Origin: JANRKH01 sp033761815
GTDB taxonomy: Bacteria > Pseudomonadota > Alphaproteobacteria > Rickettsiales > Rickettsiaceae
Reading direction: 5' to 3'
DNA length: 9,119 nt
Assembly (NCBI GenBank): GCA_033761815.1
Contig: JANRMF010000001.1
Coordinates: 1 to 9,119, forward strand
The translations under genes and the position numbers were made by a program. How positions within the stretch are numbered: position 1 is the first letter of the stretch; every line of letters starts with the position of its first letter. The notes beneath the pieces were generated by a model. That model was not told the DNA's origin, made no database searches, and was given only the letters and a program-made list of their open reading frames with translations. This document shows positions 1 to 6,866 of the stretch, piece by piece.

Positions 1-121
1 GGTAACCTGTAATCAAAATTGATATCACAAAAGCAGTGAGACATGCTTTATCCCATACTTGGCGTAACATTCTGATTTTATGAAGGAATATCTGTCCTCC
101 TCTAATGTAGTTATTGATCAT
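1..121 (-). CDS. traD: TraD, F-type conjugative coupling protein, N-terminal fragment cut by the window edge
   Basis: This is the start of a reading frame of 40 codons plus one base that runs off the left edge. It begins MINNYIRGGQIFLHKIRM and continues into a hydrophobic stretch (AFVISILITGY), the first membrane segment. The GGQI...IRM...Q pattern followed by a transmembrane helix resembles the N-terminus of F-plasmid TraD (GGQIASMRIRMFSQ from memory). TraD is the inner-membrane ATPase that hands the relaxosome to the transfer channel; its ATPase domain would lie outside the window. An in-frame TAA four codons upstream fixes the start near 121. No good Shine-Dalgarno precedes it, so translation may depend on upstream read-through. 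It starts 52 bp after the YhcG remnant, on the same strand as the other tra genes. The identification rests on a short stretch. Confidence 0.72.
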   Translation of the reverse strand, partial: MINNYIRGGQIFLHKIRMLRQVWDKACLTAFVISILITGY

Positions 122-173
122 TTGCTTTTATTTTTATGTGCATCATAGAGGTTCTGAATTATCTTCTAAATCT

Positions 174-842
174 TTATTGCCTACCTACAAAGGCAAAGCC
201 TTGACCTAGCTCTAGGAGAAAATTCTGTATATGATCTATCAATCTCCCCTCTAAGTCTTGCTCTAGAATTTTTCCTTTGATGTTTAAAAACTCTAGATGA
301 TAGGGGTCTTTTATAATAGATTTCACTAAATCAGATTGTGTAGATGGCAGAGTTTGATCAAAATTATTATGACTTTTGCCATCTCTTGCATAAAGATCAG
401 TCTCTATTTGTAAGCTGAGTACATTTCGCGACCAACCATATTCTAGGGTTTTTTTTGCGTACCAGATTCTTTGGCTTACGTCTTGTATTTTAGAAAAAAT
501 CATAATATTGTGCCCCCAAGGAATTTCTCCAACAGCCTGTTGGAGAAATTCCTCATTGGCTTTATACTCAAGAACAAATTGCCTCATATATGAAATATTT
601 TGATATGATAATCCCTTCATTTCTGGGAATTCTTTCTTCAAATCTTTAGAGATATTTTCAATCACTTTCGCGCCCCGCCCTTCTGCGCTCTGCCTCTCTA
701 GAATTTTCTTGCCGATTCTCCAGTATAAAAGAATCATTTCTTTATTCACTGCCAGATGCGCTCTAATTCTGGCTGAACTAATCTCTGATTTTAAATCCTG
801 CAGTAGTTGTCCATATGTATGGGGCAATAATTCTTGCGTCAT
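174..842 (-). CDS. YhcG/DUF1016-family protein, truncated before its PDDEXK nuclease domain
   Basis: The gene encodes 222 residues starting MTQELLPHTYGQLLQDLK. It carries the features of the DUF1016 N-terminal region: the helical LYWRIGKKILERQ segment, LSYQNISYMRQF, IPWGHNIMI, WYAKKTLEYGWSRNVL and DPYHLEFL. Full members of this family continue from a GFAFVGRQ-like motif into a C-terminal PDDEXK nuclease. Here the frame stops (TAA) directly after GFAFVGRQ, so I estimate that 100 or more residues are missing. None of the three minus-strand frames downstream shows the lost part. The start at 842 has a strong Shine-Dalgarno; the frame stays open further upstream, but that part overlaps the opposite-strand gene and does not look like this family. 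A 16-bp perfect palindrome lies inside the gene. Family function is uncertain, being linked to DNA processing and mobile elements; without the nuclease it is probably a remnant. Confidence 0.82.
   Translation of the reverse strand: MTQELLPHTYGQLLQDLKSEISSARIRAHLAVNKEMILLYWRIGKKILERQSAEGRGAKVIENISKDLKKEFPEMKGLSYQNISYMRQFVLEYKANEEFLQQAVGEIPWGHNIMIFSKIQDVSQRIWYAKKTLEYGWSRNVLSLQIETDLYARDGKSHNNFDQTLPSTQSDLVKSIIKDPYHLEFLNIKGKILEQDLEGRLIDHIQNFLLELGQGFAFVGRQ
519..553. repeat. Perfect 16-bp inverted repeat with a 3-nt loop, inside the YhcG-like gene
   Basis: Arms at 519-534 and 538-553 are exact reverse complements around a GCC loop at 535-537. On the minus strand the hairpin region encodes EEFLQQAVGEIP within the otherwise normal IPWGH region of the family. 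It has no T-run typical of a terminator on either side. It could be a chance or mutation-made palindrome, or a remnant of a small palindromic element; the sequence alone does not decide. Confidence 0.85.
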
Positions 843-847
843 ATCAT

Positions 848-853
848 TCTCCT
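848..853 (-). promoter_or_regulatory. Shine-Dalgarno site fixing the start of the YhcG-like gene
   Basis: AGGAGA on the minus strand lies 5 nt upstream of the ATG at 842. It selects this start over the upstream extension of the same open frame. Confidence 0.75.
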
Positions 854-861
854 TTTGTTTT

Positions 862-890
862 ATTATATCGTTTATGTATATTGTTGTTGA
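862..890 (-). promoter_or_regulatory. Candidate sigma-70 promoter for the YhcG-like gene
   Basis: On the minus strand a perfect TATAAT box (867-862) follows TCAACA (890-885, four of six matches to TTGACA) with a 17-nt spacer. Predicted transcription would begin near 855, giving a very short leader that still contains the Shine-Dalgarno at 853-848. As traD starts 52 bp beyond the YhcG remnant with no visible terminator between them, this promoter may also feed traD. Confidence 0.5.
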
Positions 891-896
891 TACATA
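873..896. promoter_or_regulatory. Inverted repeat in the divergent intergenic region, possible operator
   Basis: TATGTAT (873-879) and ATACATA (890-896) are exact 7-bp inverted arms separated by 10 nt. The repeat covers part of the spacer and -35 element of the predicted minus-strand promoter, where a repressor could act. The arms are AT-rich and short, so chance is a real alternative in this composition. Confidence 0.3.
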
Positions 897-938
897 GATT
901 CTGTCAATCTTCAAAACCTTTTGCTTTACAGAATTCAT

Positions 939-968
939 TTGCTTCCAGTTACTTGGTAATGCTATAAT
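939..968 (+). promoter_or_regulatory. Candidate extended -10 promoter for the plus-strand membrane protein gene
   Basis: TGCTATAAT at 960-968 is a perfect TATAAT with the extended TGN motif. TTGCTT at 939-944, 18 nt upstream, is a weak -35. Transcription would start near 975, almost exactly at the ATG at 976, so the message would be leaderless or would use the in-frame ATG at 1006. The promoter points away from the YhcG-like gene and towards traG. Confidence 0.5.
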
Positions 969-975
969 CATTATT

Positions 976-1674
976 ATGACGATAGACAGGACTGGATTAC
1001 AAAATATGCAAAAGAGCCTTCCAAGAGATACTACAGCAGATATCAAAATGGTTAGTACTGCGGCCAAAACTCCTAATCCTAAATCTTCATTTACTGATAG
1101 GTTCCTAACCCATGATAATTTCTGGAATATAATGTTCTTCGAGATGGTGCTTATAGGATTTATCATAGCAACATTTTTTGAGAGCGTGATGGTATTTTGG
1201 ATATGTTTTGTGATATCGTCATTTATTACATATAAAAGACAGAAATTATCGATTAATGCGGATGGTGTTTTCATAAATACAGATAAAGGGCTATTGAATG
1301 ATAGGTATCCTGTGTTAGCATGGGGCTGGTTTATATTATCAGGTTTTGCTTCTATAGGAGTTGCGTATCTATTGCATATTCTAACAATAGACAGCATGAT
1401 ATCTATGGAAATGACGAGATTTATTATGTTTAGTATCTCTCTTTTGATGTTCCTATCGTATTTTTTATACATAAATTGTCCTATTTCTATTTTGTTTTTT
1501 GCAAGAGCCTGGACCCCAGAAGTTATAGGAATAGAGGGAGATAGCAACAGATCCGATGCCTTTAAAGGTGTGCATAGAGATATATTTCGTGATTTTATGC
1601 GAGAAAATCCTATAACAGACCCTAGATGGAGCGGATCTAGTAGTAATATTTTTAATAGTAGCCATAGAAGATAA
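976..1674 (+). CDS. Unknown four-helix membrane protein encoded between traD and traG
   Basis: I do not recognise this 232-residue protein. After a polar N-terminus of about 50 residues it has two closely spaced hydrophobic segments (about 52-68 and 69-85), a polar loop, a third (about 112-135) and a fourth (about 148-166, possibly to 176). A soluble tail of about 55 residues follows, ending in a Ser/Asn-rich stretch. The orderly layout and length support a real gene. It ends 2 bp from the end of traG on the opposite strand and starts opposite the YhcG-like gene, filling the gap cleanly. No Shine-Dalgarno is seen at 976 or at the in-frame ATG at 1006; a leaderless start at 976 fits the predicted promoter. 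In F plasmids this gap holds the exclusion genes traS and traT, so an entry-exclusion role is possible but is inferred from position only. Confidence 0.68.
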   Translation: MTIDRTGLQNMQKSLPRDTTADIKMVSTAAKTPNPKSSFTDRFLTHDNFWNIMFFEMVLIGFIIATFFESVMVFWICFVISSFITYKRQKLSINADGVFINTDKGLLNDRYPVLAWGWFILSGFASIGVAYLLHILTIDSMISMEMTRFIMFSISLLMFLSYFLYINCPISILFFARAWTPEVIGIEGDSNRSDAFKGVHRDIFRDFMRENPITDPRWSGSSSNIFNSSHRR

Positions 1675-1676
1675 TC

Positions 1677-4349
1677 TCATTTATTTTCCTTATTTTTAAT
1701 AGTCGATGGATTTACTGGCCCTCCTATTCCTAAATTTTTTGAAAGCCATCTTTTATCCTCAGCTTTATTCACCTTCTCCTGATTCGCCCCTGCTGCGACC
1801 TCATTTTGGGCTTTTGCAAAATTATAAGAGTGTTTGTTATTTGAGATGAGGGAGTCTACTTTTTGCTCTAGATTATTTGTTACGAATTCGTCATTTGTTG
1901 GATCAATCTTATGGTTTTTAGCCTGATTATAACTACGAGTTTTATGAAAATTGTAATCTTCATGGATTTTTTCTTTGTTTCTGACTTCTGCATCATGAAT
2001 TCTTGTTTCTTGGTTTTTTTGTAAAAAGAGAGTATTTGAGCCTTTCATTTGACTATCTACTAAACTTGAAGTTTTATTTTCTGATATGTCGTTCCAAATT
2101 TTAGATACTCTTGGATCTTGACGTTCTATCATTTGGTGAGCTTCTCTTGGAGTGAGATTATATCTTTGTGATAATTCCTGCTGCACGGCGTGATACATAT
2201 CTTGATCCATAGAGCCATCCATAGATTGAATTTTAGAAAGAGATTTACTTAAACTCTGCACTCTATCAGATTGAATATTCATAGCTTTTTCAGCGGATTT
2301 CTGAGTTTCTAAGCTGCTTCTTAGGTCATCGCTATAGCTTCTATCTATGTTATTTGAGCTTGCAAATTGCTCGCTTGAAGCTGCTCTTATCGTATTATTA
2401 TAATCTTCTCTTGTGAATATCTCTCTATTAATTTGCGTATCATCTCCAAGAGATTGATTTGCACTATCTCTAGATGATGCAGAGCTATCAAATTTAATAC
2501 CAAAGATTTTATTATCAGTAGATTCTGTATTTGAACTAGAACCAATAAGAGATCGGGTCAAACTCTCTGCGATCCCAGCCTTTGAAAGGCCGTTTCCTAT
2601 AAATCCTCCAATTTTCCTCGCCGCTCTTGCGACATCAACATCTCCTCTTAAGACTTTTTCACTTGCTTGATCAAGTGAATATCCATATTGCTCTCTTAAT
2701 GTATGAACCATATTTACCGCCTTTTGTAGTGAGGCGCCCTCCTCTCCTGTAGATGAGTAGTCAATCGTTTGGCCTGCTGATTCTCTTTTTGCTAGGGATT
2801 CGATGAAGCTAGCTGCTTTGGAGAAGGTAGATCTTTGAGCTTCGTGATATGAGGCCTGCCTTGATTCGAGCTGATTTTGTGCATCCTGGAGACTAGTTGC
2901 AATTGATGAACTTTGCGCCTCTTTAAGGGAGAATCGCGTGCTACCACCACTCATGGTAAGTCCAGTACCGCTTTGGATTATGGTTTCTCCGTTTTGTAAG
3001 ATGCGTTCAATTGATCCGTCTAGATTTTGTAGCTCATATGCTCCTGATTTATATGAGTAGTTGAAGTCTGTTTTAAAGCCGGTTTGGATTGCTCTTTGTA
3101 TATTGCCGGATGAGTAATTATCGAAACTTTTATTATTTGTTGCAACTTCTTGGGCTGCTTGGTTAGAGGCTGATGCAGATGCTGCTGTGATGCTTGATGC
3201 AAGCTGGATAAAGCCAGATACTCCTTGCTGGACTAGCGAGAATGCAAGATAAGGGATTAGCATCTGCAGACCAGATGCAACTGCTACTATTTTATCTGAG
3301 TAATCTGCCAGATTGCTGTAATTGGTGAAGTTGATTCCTCCTGCTTCTATTATGTAATGCATTTGGTTATTGCTATATAGGTCGATGAACATGTTTAATA
3401 TAGCATTTAGTGATGGCCATAACTGCAAGGAGGCAACTATTGTTATATATGATAGATATTTAGCTCCCCCACCAGATAGTAACATTAAAGGTATTATGAA
3501 GATAAAACTTGCATAGATCATGCCCTTCATAACTGATAATAGTAGCGGTAGATATTCACTCGCAAGATCTCCTGAGATGCGCCAGTTATTTTCCTGAGTC
3601 ATTGAACTTCTTGCATATCCGTAGGTTCTTGCATAACTGGACATTGAGTTCATCATCATATATTGCCTTAAGGTAGATTCTGCTGATATAGCTGTTGTAA
3701 AAACTGATTCATTATTATTTGGGCCAAATACCATTATAATGTTTTGTTTAAGAAAGTTATTCCTATTTAAGGCATTTCTTGGCAATAAAGCATCTGATAG
3801 GTGGGCTCTTGCGAATTCTGTTTTTGCATATTTTAAGATGAGCCTTTCGATCTCTGAGTTAAATGAGGCATCTAATATATGAGCTGCATCGTTACATGTT
3901 ACAAGTTCGTTTTGTGAATTTGATTTAATTGCAACTTTACGAAGGCGCGAGGATTTGGTTTTAAGTAAAGTCCAGATATCATTTGATTCGAATAAATCAT
4001 TGATTGTATATTTATGACCTATTGATGCATCTAAGGATACGCATCTTGTAATAAAATTATCCATATTACTGCTAAATTCTGGGTTCTTGATCTTCCAATT
4101 GCGTGATTCTTTGATAAGCCTTGCACCAAAGACCATGCCATAATCTGTATAGTTTGTATTAGTGGTGCCCGGAACATTAAAAGCCTGCTCAAAAGTTAGC
4201 GTTAGTAAATGACCTACTTGCTCCAATATCCCAGCAGGAATTGCAAAACCTAATGGAAGATTATCAACATGATCTCTGGTTTTATTGACCCGATCTATGA
4301 TAGTCATGCTAGTTTTTGGAATAAGGAGAGAATTGATAATAAGAATCAT
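1677..4349 (-). CDS. traG: TraG, mating-pair stabilisation and pilus assembly protein, main part lacking its N-terminal segment
   Basis: The frame encodes 890 residues from the first ATG after an in-frame stop. Residues 28-80 (HVDNLPLGFAIPAG, then YGMVFGARLI) match the conserved N-terminal periplasmic region of F TraG (RVDNVPVGLAMP, then GMLFGANLI). GHKYTINDL at 111-119 matches GHKYTLEDL. Membrane helices follow at about 266-292, 297-326 and 353-385, the second containing LQLWPSLNAILN, which is equivalent to F LQTWPLLYAILN. The rest is a long Ser/Gln/Asn-rich hydrophilic region, as in the TraG C-terminal domain. TraG acts in the inner membrane and periplasm for pilus assembly and mating-pair stabilisation. 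Typical TraG is about 940 residues; the missing first membrane segments are encoded upstream in the same frame, beyond a TAA at 4394-4392. The ATG at 4349 has AGGA only 3 nt away, a poor site, so this piece may be untranslated or rely on reinitiation. Confidence 0.92.
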   Translation of the reverse strand: MILIINSLLIPKTSMTIIDRVNKTRDHVDNLPLGFAIPAGILEQVGHLLTLTFEQAFNVPGTTNTNYTDYGMVFGARLIKESRNWKIKNPEFSSNMDNFITRCVSLDASIGHKYTINDLFESNDIWTLLKTKSSRLRKVAIKSNSQNELVTCNDAAHILDASFNSEIERLILKYAKTEFARAHLSDALLPRNALNRNNFLKQNIIMVFGPNNNESVFTTAISAESTLRQYMMMNSMSSYARTYGYARSSMTQENNWRISGDLASEYLPLLLSVMKGMIYASFIFIIPLMLLSGGGAKYLSYITIVASLQLWPSLNAILNMFIDLYSNNQMHYIIEAGGINFTNYSNLADYSDKIVAVASGLQMLIPYLAFSLVQQGVSGFIQLASSITAASASASNQAAQEVATNNKSFDNYSSGNIQRAIQTGFKTDFNYSYKSGAYELQNLDGSIERILQNGETIIQSGTGLTMSGGSTRFSLKEAQSSSIATSLQDAQNQLESRQASYHEAQRSTFSKAASFIESLAKRESAGQTIDYSSTGEEGASLQKAVNMVHTLREQYGYSLDQASEKVLRGDVDVARAARKIGGFIGNGLSKAGIAESLTRSLIGSSSNTESTDNKIFGIKFDSSASSRDSANQSLGDDTQINREIFTREDYNNTIRAASSEQFASSNNIDRSYSDDLRSSLETQKSAEKAMNIQSDRVQSLSKSLSKIQSMDGSMDQDMYHAVQQELSQRYNLTPREAHQMIERQDPRVSKIWNDISENKTSSLVDSQMKGSNTLFLQKNQETRIHDAEVRNKEKIHEDYNFHKTRSYNQAKNHKIDPTNDEFVTNNLEQKVDSLISNNKHSYNFAKAQNEVAAGANQEKVNKAEDKRWLSKNLGIGGPVNPSTIKNKENK

Positions 4350-4391
4350 AGTTCCTATTTTAGCCAGAATTGGCCTTGGGCTTGAAATGGA

Positions 4392-4556
4392 TTATGTATA
4401 AGCAGCTTTAGTGACATAGTAAAATACAGCAATAGCAGATGTTCCTTTGATAATCAGATTACTGATATTACTATTTGTTATCATCGCAATAGCATTAAGT
4501 ACGTAAAACATTGAATCAATATGTCCGTAGGTATATATAGTAAGATCAAGGTTCAT
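4392..4556 (-). pseudogene. traG: N-terminal fragment of TraG, closed by an in-frame TAA
   Basis: Translating the minus strand from the ATG at 4556 gives 54 residues starting MNLDLTIYTYGHIDSMF, then a stop at 4394-4392. The same frame then runs without interruption through 14 codons (SISSPRPILAKIGT) into the ATG of the main TraG frame at 4349. An IYTYG-type start followed by hydrophobic segments (about 16-28 and 36-53) is what the front of TraG should look like. The fragment also fills the otherwise empty space after traH, beginning 41 bp beyond its stop. With it, TraG would be 959 codons plus stop, close to F TraG. A single nonsense change is the simplest reading; sequencing error or stop-codon read-through are alternatives. 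Confidence 0.8.
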
Positions 4557-4597
4557 GTTATTATCTTGTTTTGTTGTATTTGTTTGGTTCTGTAGTT

Positions 4598-6007
4598 TTA
4601 ATCCTCTAGAGTTTTCATCATATCGCCAAATTTATAGTTAAATTCTGCTACTTGTTGCTCAAGGCGCTTTTTGACTTGGGTGATGACCTGTAGCTTCTGA
4701 AAAGAGGCGAATTTGGAGTCTTGGAGGTATTTTCTGATATTCTCTGAATCTTCTAGGAAGTTCCTTATAATATTACTATCTATCTGGGCATGTTCTAAGC
4801 TCTGTACATTACTCATTACTTTATTAAGCATTACTTGCATGAAGTTTGTAATTACGTCAAAGCAGACTACTTCGATAAATTCAGAAACTCTAACCAACAT
4901 ATCTTCTGGATTTGCTTTAGTAGCAAGCTCAGTTTCAATCAGGTTAATGATAGGGATGCTTGAGAAGCTAATTAAGGAGGTTTCTTCGTCGGTTAGATTA
5001 TGGTCATCTAATCTGATTTTATTTGTTAGATTTCTCATGATTCTGGAAACGTTACCATAGAGGGTTTCATTTTGAGAGAGGTTAGAATTGGTGATTGCCG
5101 GATTGATGCATTGATGATTTTCATCACAAGAATAAAGACTTACGTTAGATGAGCCAGTAGAAAGACCAATATATTTCTCAAGTAACTCTTTATCAACAAT
5201 AAGAGAGGGGTAGGATGCAAATTTGAACCTTCCATCTTCCTTTTTTCTGGTAATAGTTCCAGAAATTGACATCATGAGCTCTTTTAGGCCCGAAATAGCA
5301 GAGCTTTGCTCTCCTTTAGATAAAGCTTTCCAGACAAGATTAAATTCATCTCCAAGCATTGATTCAAATTCCCCGTCTGATTTAAGTATCCTCTCGCCTG
5401 CAGAATCTGCGCATCTTGTAGTTGTTTGAAACATATCTCTATTTGATCCTGTCTCATTGGACTCCATCATACAGTGCTGTTTTTCAGAAGAGGTGATTCT
5501 GCTAAAGGCCCCTTCGGCTATGCTTTGCGATAACGAGCATTGATTTAATGTCATGCTATTAATATCTCTTGCGACTGTTTCAAGGTAAGTCATGATATCT
5601 TCACATTGAGGGCAAGCCGATTTGATACTCATTTTGACAAGATAGGCCCCGCTTGCCTGAGCTACTTTTTTAAGGAAGGAACTAAATTCTCTGCCAGAAA
5701 TATATGAGAAAGCCCCGAAACGGAAATCGCCAGATCCAGTACAAGCATCAAATTTAAGCTTTGGAGTCTTTATATAAAAAGGAGTTAATTCATTAGGTCT
5801 TGGACCTCTAAGTAATATCGATCCAGCTGACATATAACCTCCTGTCTGATCCTTAATAATCTCTGGAGAATTTAGGTTACTAAGTGATCCATCTGGAGAT
5901 GCAAATTTCATAAGAGCATCGAGCCCTGCATAAGACGAGGCTGGTAAAAATATGGTGATAAATAGAATCATTTTAAGGCATATGATTGCTACTTTGTTAT
6001 TATTCAT
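4598..6007 (-). CDS. traH: TraH, F-type pilus assembly and mating-pair protein
   Basis: The product has 469 residues, close to the 458 of F TraH. A signal peptide (about 1-27: basic start, hydrophobic core, cleavage after SSYA) sends it to the periplasm. GGYMSAGSILLRGP (56-69) and FRFGAFSYISGREF (95-108) match the TraH GYASGGSLYAR and LGSFSFINGEQ regions. DINSMTLNQCS (148-158) matches DINSMNLSSC, and a central VWKALSK matches MWNALSK. A CPQC pair lies at 132-135, and the last 60 or so residues are charged and probably coiled. TraH works with TraF and TraW in assembling the pilus apparatus at the envelope. A GTG nine bases further upstream is in frame, but the ATG at 6007 has an ideally placed AGGAGGT, so it is preferred. 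The gene overlaps traF by 8 bp, showing translational coupling. Confidence 0.95.
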   Translation of the reverse strand: MNNNKVAIICLKMILFITIFLPASSYAGLDALMKFASPDGSLSNLNSPEIIKDQTGGYMSAGSILLRGPRPNELTPFYIKTPKLKFDACTGSGDFRFGAFSYISGREFSSFLKKVAQASGAYLVKMSIKSACPQCEDIMTYLETVARDINSMTLNQCSLSQSIAEGAFSRITSSEKQHCMMESNETGSNRDMFQTTTRCADSAGERILKSDGEFESMLGDEFNLVWKALSKGEQSSAISGLKELMMSISGTITRKKEDGRFKFASYPSLIVDKELLEKYIGLSTGSSNVSLYSCDENHQCINPAITNSNLSQNETLYGNVSRIMRNLTNKIRLDDHNLTDEETSLISFSSIPIINLIETELATKANPEDMLVRVSEFIEVVCFDVITNFMQVMLNKVMSNVQSLEHAQIDSNIIRNFLEDSENIRKYLQDSKFASFQKLQVITQVKKRLEQQVAEFNYKFGDMMKTLED

Positions 6008-6866
6008 AATCTGCACCTCCTGTAATTTTGGTAAGGGAACTTCTGCTTAAGGTTTTGTTTTGAGGGGGCCTTATTTTTTTGAGATATTGATCTGCCAGTA
6101 GCACATATTCCTCTAATTCTGAGATAGTCACATATCCTCTGATAAGCTCCATTGCCATATTCCCTTCTTTAGCAACAATCACAACAGCAGGAAATGAGTT
6201 AATATTAAGGCTTCTTGCAAGATCTGGTAGTTTTTTACCTGGAAAATAATTTGATAAATGTCCATCGCTTGAGGCTTCTTCTGTTTTAAAACCGTAGATG
6301 GTACTGAAGCTTTTAAGCAGGGGAGCAAAATTTGCGCAGTAAGGGCAATTACCTTTAGAGAAAAAAACAAGATTATAGCGTTTGGCGAATTCTTTGATGA
6401 TAGACTGATTTGATTCTTCTTCTATTTTACGTTTGAGTTTCACGGCATGGACATTTTCCGGCTCTTTTAGTTTGCTGAAGATTTCCGGATACAAAAATTT
6501 CACTTCCCGCACGTTATCATCTAATTTAAGAGCCCTACCCCACATTTGCTCCTCAAGTAACATATATTTTAGAATATTATCTGAAGTAGGCCTCGCTATC
6601 ATCACTTCGCGCAAATCATCAAGCTTCTTCTTTAAGCGCGAGTTTTCTATTCTCGCTTCTTCCGGAGTTATGGTTTGCGCAGCAGTAAGTTGCTCCGAGT
6701 TTTTGTTTTGAGCTTTATGCTTTTTGGGTACTTGTTTTTCTTCAAACCACATCCAGCCTTTATATCTTTGATCAAAAAATGATGAATTATTCCCTATATC
6801 AGCAAATACGCATAAAGGACTAGATAGAATAGATATCAAAATCAATAGATAACTTCTTGTTCTCAT
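6000..6866 (-). CDS. traF: TraF, periplasmic thioredoxin-fold protein of F-type conjugation
   Basis: The product has 288 residues. A signal peptide (about 1-22, cleavage after VFA) is followed by the family's GWMWFEE motif (38-43), a helical, probably coiled middle (about 70-150), and a thioredoxin-like domain from about 165 to 265. VFFSKGNCPYC contains a CXXC motif at 174-177, and SFPAVVIV holds the likely cis-proline (P226). TraF takes part in pilus assembly alongside TraH and TraW. From memory, F-plasmid TraF lacks an active CXXC and leaves that role to TrbB; here the motif is intact, so this protein may act as a disulfide isomerase for the cysteine-rich TraN and TraH. The start overlaps the stop of the upstream gene by ATGA, and upstream purines are weak, so translation is probably coupled. 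Confidence 0.94.
   Translation of the reverse strand: MRTRSYLLILISILSSPLCVFADIGNNSSFFDQRYKGWMWFEEKQVPKKHKAQNKNSEQLTAAQTITPEEARIENSRLKKKLDDLREVMIARPTSDNILKYMLLEEQMWGRALKLDDNVREVKFLYPEIFSKLKEPENVHAVKLKRKIEEESNQSIIKEFAKRYNLVFFSKGNCPYCANFAPLLKSFSTIYGFKTEEASSDGHLSNYFPGKKLPDLARSLNINSFPAVVIVAKEGNMAMELIRGYVTISELEEYVLLADQYLKKIRPPQNKTLSRSSLTKITGGADYE
6015..6021 (-). promoter_or_regulatory. Strong Shine-Dalgarno fixing the traH start
   Basis: AGGAGGT on the minus strand (6021-6015) lies 7 nt upstream of the ATG at 6007, inside the end of traF. The alternative GTG at 6016 overlaps this site and would have no usable ribosome binding site. Confidence 0.85.

Noticed and set aside
902..907. Perfect TTGACA (minus strand) as a -35 element
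   Set aside because: No acceptable -10 lies 16-18 nt away; the good TATAAT is 34 nt distant, so the TCAACA element is the better partner.
843..1547. Upstream extension of the YhcG-like open frame by about 235 codons
   Set aside because: It lies opposite the better supported plus-strand membrane protein gene, shows no family motifs, and the ATG at 842 has a strong Shine-Dalgarno.
1622..1640. Short hairpin (6-bp arms CTAGAT/ATCTAG) followed by an AT-rich run, as a terminator for the plus-strand gene
   Set aside because: It lies inside the coding region before the stop, the stem is short and AT-rich, and the T-run is displaced; chance is likely.
4713..5060. Plus-strand open frame within traH (with others at 5223-5429 and 6433-6711)
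   Set aside because: These lie wholly opposite well-conserved traH and traF coding sequence and show no ribosome site or recognisable protein; they are frame shadows.
6008..6016. GTG at 6016 as the traH start
   Set aside because: It overlaps the AGGAGGT ribosome site, which is ideally placed for the ATG at 6007; the signal peptide is intact from 6007.
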